A stretch of 26,847 bases of DNA, taken from positions 1-26,847 of the forward strand of contig CAJTRK010000037.1 in NCBI GenBank assembly GCA_910578475.1, read 5' to 3'. This document shows positions 7,107-14,367 of this stretch, one piece after another. The stretch comes from an uncultured Lachnospiraceae bacterium. GTDB lineage: Bacteria > Bacillota > Clostridia > Lachnospirales > Lachnospiraceae. Each line of letters starts with the position of its first letter. Positions within the stretch are counted from its first letter, which is position 1. A model generated the notes under the pieces. The model worked only from the letters and a program-made list of their open reading frames with translations, searched no databases and had not been told where the DNA came from. The position numbers were made by a program, and so were the translations under genes.

Positions 7107-7191
7107 GCATCCCTACCGCCCAAGTTTGAATGCTTATTTCTTATAATCATTTTTACTGAGGGCAATCGGAGATTCAATTCCGATTACTTCT
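7093..7191 (-). ncRNA. Predicted antisense RNA antitoxin to the small hydrophobic toxin
   Basis: A transcript from the promoter at 7198-7226 would start near 7191 and run leftward. It includes the hairpin at 7157-7178 (AATCGGA / TCCGATT) and ends at a perfect 13-bp hairpin: arms 7098-7110 and 7130-7142, loop 19 nt, with a U-run on this strand at 7099-7095. The RNA of about 100 nt would be complementary to the toxin stop region and 3' UTR, as in convergent type I pairs such as TxpA/RatA. The 13-bp hairpin also forms in the toxin mRNA, where its loop could start pairing. Confidence 0.6.
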
Positions 7192-7197
7192 AAGTAG

Positions 7198-7226
7198 ATT
7201 ATACATGAGAGCTGCTTGATTTTCAA
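7198..7226 (-). promoter_or_regulatory. Near-consensus promoter of the antisense RNA
   Basis: On the minus strand: -35 TTGAAA (complement of 7221-7226), a spacer of exactly 17 bp, and a perfect -10 TATAAT (complement of 7198-7203). There is no minus-strand protein gene downstream before the toxin, so the promoter has no other evident purpose. It overlaps the toxin mRNA terminator. Confidence 0.68.
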
Positions 7227-7240
7227 GTGGCTCTTTATAT
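7208..7240 (+). terminator. Intrinsic terminator of the toxin mRNA
   Basis: A 12-bp stem with two G-U pairs (AGAGCTGCTTGA / TCAAGTGGCTCT), a 3-nt loop and then a T-rich tail from 7235. The predicted toxin mRNA is about 290 nt. Confidence 0.6.
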
Positions 7241-7388
7241 TATTTATCAGAAATATATTGAATTATCGCAAATCTTTTTATCGGGTCTGCGTGTCTTTCC
7301 GGATAGCCGGTTTCATGCTATGCTGTATAAAAAAGCGCAGATTCTGCAGATAATAAGGCATTGCGGGCTTGAATGGAGGAGAACAGCG

Positions 7389-7688
7389 GTGAATCAAAAA
7401 GTCTATGAATTTGAATCTCTGATTTATGAAGCGGAACAGAAGGGCGGGGCATACATTGTCTTTCCGTATGATATCAGAAAGGAATTTGGAAAAGGGCGGG
7501 TAAAAGTGCATGTTACGTTTGACGGCGAACCGTATGACGGCAGCATTGTCAATATGGGGGTCAAAAATGCGGACGGCAGTATCTGCTATATTATCGGCAT
7601 TCGGAAAGATATCCGTACCAAAATCGGAAAACAGCCGGGAGACCGGGTGAAAACAGTCGTTACGGAACGGGAAGGGCAGTCCGAATAA
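7389..7688 (+). CDS. DUF1905-like small protein
   Basis: A 99-residue protein started at GTG because GGAGGA lies 8 nt upstream; the upstream extension of the frame reads through non-coding sequence. The body (YEFESLIYEAEQKGGAYIVFPYDIRKEFGKG... then VHVTFDGEPYDGSIVNMG and GIRKDIRTKIGKQPGDRV) matches the DUF1905 pattern: a small beta-barrel-like domain of unknown function, often found with YdeI-type proteins. No signal peptide, membrane segment or catalytic motif is visible. It sits alone between the toxin locus and glgC, with 135 bp before glgC. Family assignment is fairly sure; function is unknown. Confidence 0.82.
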   Translation: MNQKVYEFESLIYEAEQKGGAYIVFPYDIRKEFGKGRVKVHVTFDGEPYDGSIVNMGVKNADGSICYIIGIRKDIRTKIGKQPGDRVKTVVTEREGQSE

Positions 7689-7823
7689 GCGCAGGGAGCA
7701 TTTGGAAGAAAAGAAGGAAAATTTTTGGAAAATTCTTACAAAATTTGCAATATGGAGCTTCCTTTTATCGTCAGAATGTTGTATTATTTTAATTATAAAG
7801 ACTATATGATGGAGGGCTATATT

Positions 7824-9032
7824 ATGGCAAAAGAAATGATAGCAATGCTTCTTGCCGGCGGACAGGGTTCCCGTCTGTACGCATTGACTGAGAAGCTTGC
7901 CAAACCGGCGGTTCCATTTGGTGGAAAATATCGGATTATTGACTTCCCGCTTTCGAACTGTGTAAACTCCGGAATCGACACGGTAGGTATTCTGACACAG
8001 TATCAGCCGCTTGTGCTGAATGAGTATGTGGGGAACGGACAGCCGTGGGATTTGGACAGACTTTATGGGGGCGTGCATGTGCTTCCGCCCTATCAGAAGG
8101 CGAACAAATCGGATTGGTATAAGGGAACGGCCAATGCGATTTATCAGAACCTTTCTTTTATCGAAAGGTATGACCCGGAATATGTTATTATTCTGTCCGG
8201 TGACCAGATTTGCAAGCAGGATTACAGCGATTTCCTGAAATTTCATAAAGAAAAGAATGCGGAATTCAGCGTTGCCGTTATGGAAGTTCCGTGGGAAGAG
8301 GCTCCCCGTTTCGGTCTGATGGTTGCTGATGAAAATGACAGGATTACGGAGTTCCAGGAGAAGCCGAAGAATCCGAAATCCAATCTTGCGTCTATGGGCA
8401 TTTACATATTTAACTGGGATATTCTGAAACAATATCTGGAAGAGGATGAGGCAGACCCCAATTCCGAGAACGATTTCGGCAACAACATTATCCCGAATCT
8501 TCTCCGTGACAACCGCAGGATGTACGCTTATCATTTCAGCGGTTACTGGAAAGACGTAGGAACCATCTCATCTTTGTGGGAAGCGAATATGGAGGTTCTC
8601 GACCCGGATAACAGCGGTATCAATCTGTTCGATGATGACTGGAAGATTTACAGCCGGAAAGCGGCGCTGCCCGGACAGAAAATTGCGGCAGGCGCGGTAG
8701 TGGAAAATTCGATGGTGACGGACGGCTGTCAGATAAAAGGTACGGTCAGACATTCGATTCTGTTTGAAGGCGTTAAGGTGGAAAAAGGAGCGATTATCGA
8801 AGACGCCGTAATCATGGGCAATACGGTCGTGAAAGCGGGCGCCGTTGTGCGGCACTGTATCGTAGCGGAGTGCGTTACAATCGGTGAAAATGCGGTAGTC
8901 GGCGCAATGCCCTCCGGTGATGAGAATGGTGTTGCAACCATCGGCTCAGGCATTACAATCGGCGACAATGCCAAAATCGGTCCGAATGCCATGATTAATA
9001 AAAATGTAGAAGGCGGTGAAGAGCAATGTTAA
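7824..9032 (+). CDS. glgC: Glucose-1-phosphate adenylyltransferase, catalytic subunit
   Basis: A 402-residue ADP-glucose pyrophosphorylase: ATP plus glucose-1-phosphate to ADP-glucose, the committed step of glycogen synthesis. The start at MAKEMIAML is set by GGAGGG 8 nt upstream. The nucleotidyltransferase signature GGQGSRLYALTEKLAKPAVPFGG begins at residue 12, the active-site strand is ILSGDQICKQDY, and the C-terminal third is a left-handed beta-helix with hexapeptide-like repeats (from about 285). Many family members read SGDHIYKMDY, so the Q replacing H is a small deviation. The stop codon overlaps the glgD start by 7 bp, indicating translational coupling and a GlgCD complex as in other Firmicutes. 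No clear promoter was found in the 135-bp upstream gap. Confidence 0.96.
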   Translation: MAKEMIAMLLAGGQGSRLYALTEKLAKPAVPFGGKYRIIDFPLSNCVNSGIDTVGILTQYQPLVLNEYVGNGQPWDLDRLYGGVHVLPPYQKANKSDWYKGTANAIYQNLSFIERYDPEYVIILSGDQICKQDYSDFLKFHKEKNAEFSVAVMEVPWEEAPRFGLMVADENDRITEFQEKPKNPKSNLASMGIYIFNWDILKQYLEEDEADPNSENDFGNNIIPNLLRDNRRMYAYHFSGYWKDVGTISSLWEANMEVLDPDNSGINLFDDDWKIYSRKAALPGQKIAAGAVVENSMVTDGCQIKGTVRHSILFEGVKVEKGAIIEDAVIMGNTVVKAGAVVRHCIVAECVTIGENAVVGAMPSGDENGVATIGSGITIGDNAKIGPNAMINKNVEGGEEQC

Positions 9033-10168
9033 ATACGAATACAAATGCACTCGGCATTATTTTCCCGAACAGTTATGATTTGTTGGTTCCGGAACTGGTC
9101 AATATCCGTTTGATGGCATCGATTCCTTTTGCCAGCCGTTACCGTCTGATTGATTTTACGTTATCCGGCATGACCCACAGCGATATCGGAAATGTTTCCA
9201 TCATGGTGAACAACAATTACCATTCTCTGATGGACCATCTCGGTTCCGGACGTGAGTGGGATTTGGTTCGCAAGAACGGCGGTTTGAATATTTTCCCTCC
9301 TTTTGCAGAAAAAGAAGCGAAGCCCTATGTGGGCCGTGTAGGCGCGCTGGCGGGAATTTTGAATTTCCTGAAAAACCAGAAAGAAACTTATGTGATTCTG
9401 ACGGATGCCAATATTGCGGTCAACTTTGATTTCAAGGCGATGATTCAGGCGCATATCGACAGCGGCGCGGATGTTACGATTGCCTATAATGAACAGGAGC
9501 TTCCGGAAAGCCTTATCAAGCTTCCGTCCAACGGCAGATGCTTCTATTATACGTTTAACATCGATGACGGCAGAGTGACCAAGATTTATGTAAACTCAAA
9601 AGAAAGCGGCGTTCAGAATTTCTCGATGAACATGTATGTGCTGGAACGCGAATTTTTAATCAGTCTGATTGAAGAGGCTTATGTGCACGGACATGAATTT
9701 TTCGAACGGGATATTCTCGTGCCGAAGCTGAATCAGCTGAACGTACAGGCTTATAAATGCGAGGACTACATTGCGCGCATCAGCGACTTAAAGAGTTATT
9801 TTGATGAAAATATGAAACTTCTGGATGATTATAACCTGAATGCGTTATTCTCCGGGCCTCCGATTTATACGAAACTTCACGGCGGCAATCCAACCAGATA
9901 CATTGACGGCTGTAAGGCGCAGAATGTAATGGCGGCAGACGGCTGTATCATTGAGGGTGAAGTGGAGAACAGCATCCTGTTCAGAAGTGTGAAGATTGCG
10001 AAGGGAGCCAAAGTCAGAAATTGTGTTCTGATGCAGGGAACCGTCGTGGAAGCCGGAGCGGATATCGAGTATCTTGTAACGGACAAGAATGTTACGATTA
10101 CAGCCGGCAAGGAAATGAAAGGAACGGACAGTTTTCCGGTTTATATCGGCAAGAATCAGACCGTTTAA
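9026..10168 (+). CDS. glgD: Glucose-1-phosphate adenylyltransferase regulatory subunit
   Basis: A 380-residue GlgC paralogue. The N-terminus (ALGIIFPNSYDLLVPELVNIR) lacks the glycine-rich nucleotide loop GGxGxRL and the catalytic lysine context of GlgC, as expected for the non-catalytic GlgD partner. It keeps the SRYRLIDFTLS and NGGLNIFPPF strings and the C-terminal beta-helix. It should assemble with GlgC and raise its activity, as described for Firmicutes GlgCD. The ATG lies inside the end of glgC. A strong terminator follows at 10211-10247, so glgCD ends as a unit here. Confidence 0.95.
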   Translation: MLNTNTNALGIIFPNSYDLLVPELVNIRLMASIPFASRYRLIDFTLSGMTHSDIGNVSIMVNNNYHSLMDHLGSGREWDLVRKNGGLNIFPPFAEKEAKPYVGRVGALAGILNFLKNQKETYVILTDANIAVNFDFKAMIQAHIDSGADVTIAYNEQELPESLIKLPSNGRCFYYTFNIDDGRVTKIYVNSKESGVQNFSMNMYVLEREFLISLIEEAYVHGHEFFERDILVPKLNQLNVQAYKCEDYIARISDLKSYFDENMKLLDDYNLNALFSGPPIYTKLHGGNPTRYIDGCKAQNVMAADGCIIEGEVENSILFRSVKIAKGAKVRNCVLMQGTVVEAGADIEYLVTDKNVTITAGKEMKGTDSFPVYIGKNQTV

Positions 10169-10170
10169 AA

Positions 10171-10209
10171 GACGAAAACCTGCGATTTGCGGGGCAAATC
10201 TCTTTCGTC
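10171..10209 (+). other. Stem-loop between the glgD stop and the terminator
   Basis: Outer arms GACGAAA (10171-10177) / TTTCGTC (10203-10209) enclose an inner hairpin GATTTGC / GCAAATC (10184-10200) with a GGG loop. It lies directly between the stop codon and the intrinsic terminator, and probably protects the 3' end of the mRNA. Confidence 0.5.
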
Positions 10210-10210
10210 C

Positions 10211-10247
10211 GGCAGAATGGCTATATGCCATTCTGCCTTTGTTTTTT
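10211..10247 (+). terminator. Intrinsic terminator after glgCD
   Basis: Perfect 11-bp stem GGCAGAATGGC / GCCATTCTGCC, 5-nt loop, then TTTGTTTTTT. Confidence 0.88.
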
Positions 10248-10278
10248 GGAAAAATATGTATAAAAGGAGTCAATATCA

Positions 10279-10782
10279 ATGAATAACGAACTGACACAGA
10301 AAGATATTGAGAAAATGAAGGAGGAAATAGAATACCGCAAACTGGTGGTGCGCAAAGAGGCATTGGAGGATGTAAAAACGGCCCGGGCGCATGGAGATTT
10401 GAGCGAGAACTTTGAGTATCATGCGGCCAAGAAGGTGAAGAACCAGAACGAAAGCCGCATCCGCTATCTGGAACGGATGATTCGTACAGCGGTCATCATT
10501 TCCGATAAGTCTGCGGAAGACGAGGTGGGAGTAAACAATACCATAGAGGTATACTTTGAGGAAGACGGGACGACCGAAAAATTTAAGCTTGTCACGACGG
10601 TCCGCGGCAATTCCCTGGCGGGACTTATCAGTACGGAGTCTCCGCTCGGCAAGGCGCTTCTCGGCCACAAAGCGGGTGACAGGGTGTATATCGAAGTCAA
10701 TCCTTCCTACGGTTATTATGTGGTTATCAAATCAATTGAAAACACGATAGATGACGGAAGCGACAGACTCAGAAGTTTTTAG
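10279..10782 (+). CDS. greA: Transcription elongation factor, GreA family
   Basis: A 167-residue protein. An N-terminal antiparallel coiled coil (about 5-75) carries the tip motif GDLSENFEYHAAK, with acidic residues D40 and E43 that reach the RNA polymerase active site and stimulate cleavage of backtracked RNA. The C-terminal FKBP-like domain (about 85-160) ends with SPLGKALLGHKAGDRVYIEV. GGAG lies 9 nt upstream of the ATG. It is preceded by the glgCD terminator, so it has its own promoter or receives read-through. It is divergent from textbook GreA (AARAHGDLSENAEY in most), and a second greA elsewhere in the genome is possible. Family call secure; paralogue identity less so. Confidence 0.9.
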   Translation: MNNELTQKDIEKMKEEIEYRKLVVRKEALEDVKTARAHGDLSENFEYHAAKKVKNQNESRIRYLERMIRTAVIISDKSAEDEVGVNNTIEVYFEEDGTTEKFKLVTTVRGNSLAGLISTESPLGKALLGHKAGDRVYIEVNPSYGYYVVIKSIENTIDDGSDRLRSF

Positions 10783-10831
10783 GGCGGGGGTTTTTGAAAG
10801 CTGGCATAACTTTTCCGGAGCGGACATATAT

Positions 10832-10851
10832 AGTGTAAAGAGATTTACACT
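10832..10851. promoter_or_regulatory. Perfect dyad upstream of the Ca2+ ATPase gene: operator candidate
   Basis: AGTGTAAA-GAGA-TTTACACT, 8-bp arms, 4-bp centre, 40 bp before the ATPase start. It follows a TATATA stretch at 10827-10832 and so could overlap a transcription start. The spacing does not match a CcpA cre site or a CopY box. As RNA it would form only a weak A/T-rich hairpin with no U-run, so a protein-binding site is more likely than a terminator. Confidence 0.45.
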
Positions 10852-10891
10852 TGGAATATCCCAATACAACGGCGCTTGAGGAGGAAAAGGT

Positions 10892-13654
10892 ATGTATGAA
10901 ATGAAAACAGCGGCAGAGACCGTCAGGTTGCTGCACTCTGACCAGGAAAAAGGACTGGACAGGCGGGAAGTACTCGAAAGACGGACAAGGCAGGGGGCTA
11001 ACCGTCTGCGGGAACAGGCCGGAAAAAGTATCTGGCAGATGATACTGGGCCAGTTGAATGACCCGTTGATACTGATTTTGATTGTTGCGATGGCAATTTC
11101 TCTTTTGCTCGGAGAAGCCGGAGACGCAATTATCATTGTCACGGTCGTTGTCTTAAATGCTGCTATCGGCGTGATTCAGGAAGGAAAAGCCGGTAAGGCG
11201 GTGGAAGCGTTAAAAAAGATTTCCTGTCCCCAGGCAGTCGTTATCCGGGACGGGAAAACAATGAAAGTATCCGCGGAAGAGCTTGTTACCGGGGATATTG
11301 TATTATTGGAAGCCGGAAGCATGGTTCCGGCCGATTTACGTCTGATAGAAGCACAGGGAATTCAGATAGAAGAGTCTACCCTTACAGGAGAGTCTGCTCC
11401 GGTGGAAAAAGCCGCGGATTATGTGGAAGAAATACAGGGAGACAACAGCTGCGCCAATATGGCTTATATGTCAACCTATGTGACGCGGGGACGGGGAAAA
11501 GGCATTGTGACGGCAATCGGGATGGATACCCGCATCGGCCATATAGCGGACATGCTTCATGAGACAGGGGAAAGGCTGACGCCGCTGCAGATAAAACTGG
11601 GCGAGCTCGGAAAAGTGCTCAGCATCCTTGCCGTGGCTGTCTGTGCCCTGCTTTTTGTGATTGCCGTTTTGCAGAAACGGAATGTGGGAGAAATGCTTCT
11701 GACGTCCGTGTCCCTGACTGTGGCGGCTGTTCCGGAAGGTCTTCCGGCAATCGTTACAATCGTACTCGCGCTCAGCGTATCCAGGATGGTGCGGGCAAGA
11801 ACGATTGTGCGGAAACTGTCTTCGGTGGAAACGCTTGGGGCGGTGAACGTCGTCTGTTCGGACAAGACCGGCACGCTGACGCAGAACCGGATGACGGTTA
11901 CGGAATGTTATCTGGATGGCAGGATGGTGGAACGGGGGAAGTTTTCCCAACTCTTTAACGGCCGGATGTGGCAGGATACGGAGTGGGAAAAGAGCAGCAG
12001 AGCCCATTTTCTGCTCGGCTGTATTTTATGCAATGACGGAACCTCGTCCAAAGAAGGCGGTTTTGGAGACCCGACGGAGATGGCGCTTATCCGTATGGCG
12101 GAGGAGTGCGGTATTTCGGTGGATGAACTCCGCGGCCGTTTTCCGCGGAAAGAAGAAAAAGGATTTGATTCCGAGCGGAAAATGATGACAACCGCCCATT
12201 TGATGAAAGGCAGCGCCCAGAGCAGCCGGCTGAACGCTTATTCCAAAGGAGCCGCCGAAAAAATACTGGAACGCTGTACATTCTATTATCAGAACGGAAG
12301 GCGGTGCACCCTGCATGACGGCGACAGGACGGCGCTCATGCGCGTGCTGGACGGGCTGATGGGGGAAGGACGACGGGTGCTTGCCATTGCGATGAGGCCG
12401 GACGGCGGACTGCAGGAGTCGGATATGGTATTTCTCGGTTTTGTCAGCATGCAGGATCCGGTCAGACCGGAAGCCGTGGAGGCCGTGGAAGAGTTCAGAA
12501 AGGCCGGTGTTTCCACGGTGATGATTACCGGGGACCATCAGAATACCGCTTTTGCCATCGCAAGAGAACTGGGCATTGTCACATCGCCGAAAGAATGCGC
12601 TTCGGGACGGGATATCGATGCGATGGAGGATTCCGTATTCCTGAAACGGCTTCCTGATTTAAAGGTATTTGCCAGAGTGACGCCGGAACATAAAGTCAGA
12701 ATCGTGGAAGGCTTCCGAAAGCTCGACAAGACGGTGGCGATGACCGGAGACGGCGTAAACGACGCGCCCTCGTTACAGTCGGCGGATATCGGAATTGCCA
12801 TGGGGAAGAACGGAACGGATGTAGCGCGCAATGCCGCCGACTTTGTCCTGATGGACGATAACTTCGCAACGATACACCTTGCCATCAAAGAAGGAAGAGG
12901 CATTTACGAAAACATCAGGAAATCGGTGCTTTTTCTGCTTTCCTCCAATCTCGGCGAAATCATGACAATGCTCGTTACGATTATCGCGCGTTTTCCGAGT
13001 CCTTTAAAGGCGAGTTTCATTTTATGGATTAATCTGATTACGGATTCTCTTCCGGCGCTTGCGCTCGGCGTGGACGATAACGAGACAGATTTGCTGATGA
13101 AAGAGCCGCCCAGAAAAAAAGGAGAATCTCTTTTTGCCAAAGGAGGGCTTCTCTGCGTGCTGTGCTATGGTCTTGTGATTGGCGGCGTAAGCCTTGCGGC
13201 TTTTTTGAAAGTTCCATATGACCGTCTGATGGCGGAAAATATGCCGGTGAGTTTACATAACATAATGGAGAGCTATCGGATATCGGCGGTTCTGGTGAAA
13301 GCGCAGACTCATGCCTTTACCGTGCTCGGCATGAGCCAGCTTTTTCATGCGGTCGGTATGCGGGACGTGAACCGCTCTATTTTCAAAATGAATCATAAGA
13401 AGAATCCGTTTATGATTCTGGCGCTTGTGTTTGGCCTTCTTTTGCAGTTTGCGGTAACGGAAATTGAACCGCTGATTGCGCTGTTTGGTACGGTCAAACT
13501 GGAATGGATGGAATGGGGCCAGCTTCTCGCTCTGTCCTTGACGCCGGTCATCGTGCATGAACTGCTCGTTGCCGTACATTTTGGCGTGGAGAAAAAGGAA
13601 GTTGAAGTTACGCAAGCGTGCCAAACGAAAGCAGCAGAAGAAACAGCCCACTGA
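10892..13654 (+). CDS. Ca2+-transporting P-type ATPase (SERCA-like, P2 type)
   Basis: A 920-residue cation pump. Actuator motif TGES at 165-168; M4 PEGL with E282; phosphorylated D324 in DKTGTLT; hinge TGDGVNDAP at 618-626; ten predicted membrane segments with the last six C-terminal. Side chains that bind Ca2+ in SERCA are kept: E309 corresponds to E282, N768/E771 to N686/E689 (SSNLGE), and N796/T799/D800 to N714/T717/D718 (NLITDSLPA). This supports Ca2+ rather than heavy-metal export across the cytoplasmic membrane. Start ATG with GAGGAGG upstream. A dyad at 10832-10851 may control it. Its 3' end overlaps the convergent ytaF by 47 bp. Confidence 0.94.
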   Translation: MYEMKTAAETVRLLHSDQEKGLDRREVLERRTRQGANRLREQAGKSIWQMILGQLNDPLILILIVAMAISLLLGEAGDAIIIVTVVVLNAAIGVIQEGKAGKAVEALKKISCPQAVVIRDGKTMKVSAEELVTGDIVLLEAGSMVPADLRLIEAQGIQIEESTLTGESAPVEKAADYVEEIQGDNSCANMAYMSTYVTRGRGKGIVTAIGMDTRIGHIADMLHETGERLTPLQIKLGELGKVLSILAVAVCALLFVIAVLQKRNVGEMLLTSVSLTVAAVPEGLPAIVTIVLALSVSRMVRARTIVRKLSSVETLGAVNVVCSDKTGTLTQNRMTVTECYLDGRMVERGKFSQLFNGRMWQDTEWEKSSRAHFLLGCILCNDGTSSKEGGFGDPTEMALIRMAEECGISVDELRGRFPRKEEKGFDSERKMMTTAHLMKGSAQSSRLNAYSKGAAEKILERCTFYYQNGRRCTLHDGDRTALMRVLDGLMGEGRRVLAIAMRPDGGLQESDMVFLGFVSMQDPVRPEAVEAVEEFRKAGVSTVMITGDHQNTAFAIARELGIVTSPKECASGRDIDAMEDSVFLKRLPDLKVFARVTPEHKVRIVEGFRKLDKTVAMTGDGVNDAPSLQSADIGIAMGKNGTDVARNAADFVLMDDNFATIHLAIKEGRGIYENIRKSVLFLLSSNLGEIMTMLVTIIARFPSPLKASFILWINLITDSLPALALGVDDNETDLLMKEPPRKKGESLFAKGGLLCVLCYGLVIGGVSLAAFLKVPYDRLMAENMPVSLHNIMESYRISAVLVKAQTHAFTVLGMSQLFHAVGMRDVNRSIFKMNHKKNPFMILALVFGLLLQFAVTEIEPLIALFGTVKLEWMEWGQLLALSLTPVIVHELLVAVHFGVEKKEVEVTQACQTKAAEETAH

Positions 13655-14243
13655 GCCAGGAGAGGTCAAAGGAACATTTTTTTGACAGGAACAGGCCGGA
13701 CAGATAGCCGATGGAAAAAAGCAGAAAATGGAAAAAAGCCGCCGAAAGGAACAGGAAGAGCAGGGAATTTACCTGGCAGGAGAACGCCATGCTGGCAAAC
13801 ATACTGTCAAGGGAAAGGGCAAGGCTTAAGAAGAAGGCTTCTTTGCCGCTCAATATCTGCACTTCCTGTTTATTGGCTTCTTCCGGTGAAAAATATATCG
13901 TAAAGATGATGTTGAGCTGTCTGATTTTACAGGTCCAGTTGCCGACGATATCAGGATATGCTTTGGCCAGATGGCGTATCAGGCTTTCCAGCAGTTTTTC
14001 ACAGCCAAGAAAGAATAACAGCAGAAAAGACAGAAGGGAAAGCACGGAAGCCGGAAACAGAGAAAAGAGCAAGGAACCGGCCTGTGTCATAAGCGTGATA
14101 CAAACGGAAGGAATCAACACGAGAAAGACTGCCGAGACGAGCTTTATATGAACCCTGGAAGCACCGTAAGAAAGTCCGGCGGTCAGGGAATCGACCGATA
14201 CGGCGAGCATAAAAAGCAGCACAGGCATTATTTGGAGTAACAT
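13608..14243 (-). CDS. ytaF: YtaF-like sporulation membrane protein (MntP-related)
   Basis: A 211-residue integral membrane protein with about six hydrophobic segments. It shows the internal duplication of this family: SVDSLTAGLSYG around D18 and SLDSMFASMAF around D146, each an aspartate within a membrane helix, as in the MntP manganese-efflux family. YtaF proteins are linked to sporulation in Bacillus and Clostridia; the transported ion, if any, is unknown. GAGGTGG lies a few bases before the ATG. It is divergent from the nuclease gene at 14368 and convergent with the Ca2+ ATPase, sharing 47 bp of coding DNA with it and leaving no room for a terminator between them. Confidence 0.85.
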   Translation of the reverse strand: MLLQIMPVLLFMLAVSVDSLTAGLSYGASRVHIKLVSAVFLVLIPSVCITLMTQAGSLLFSLFPASVLSLLSFLLLFFLGCEKLLESLIRHLAKAYPDIVGNWTCKIRQLNIIFTIYFSPEEANKQEVQILSGKEAFFLSLALSLDSMFASMAFSCQVNSLLFLFLSAAFFHFLLFSIGYLSGLFLSKKCSFDLSWLSGLFLLLLSFGTLA

Positions 14244-14328
14244 TATGCCACCTCAAATCGTATTTTGTCAGGATTTATTTTATCATATGTAAATCTTTGG
14301 AAATTGACTGTACGCAAATCCTGAAAAA

Positions 14329-14337
14329 TGGTAAAAT
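14329..14337 (+). promoter_or_regulatory. Extended -10 promoter for the nuclease-folA-kinase run
   Basis: TGG-TAAAAT (TGn plus -10) at 14329-14337, 31 bp before the ATG, with no good -35. The TTGACT at 14304-14309 is spaced too far to pair with it. Confidence 0.4.
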
Positions 14338-14367
14338 ATTTATATATCGCAAAAAGGAGGACAGCCT

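Noticed and set aside
7278..8534. A 418-codon open frame on the minus strand across the DUF1905 gene and glgC
   Set aside because: It is antisense to two well-supported genes, has no ribosome binding site or family motif, and its residue content (rich in Arg, Phe, Ile, His) is that of a shadow frame.
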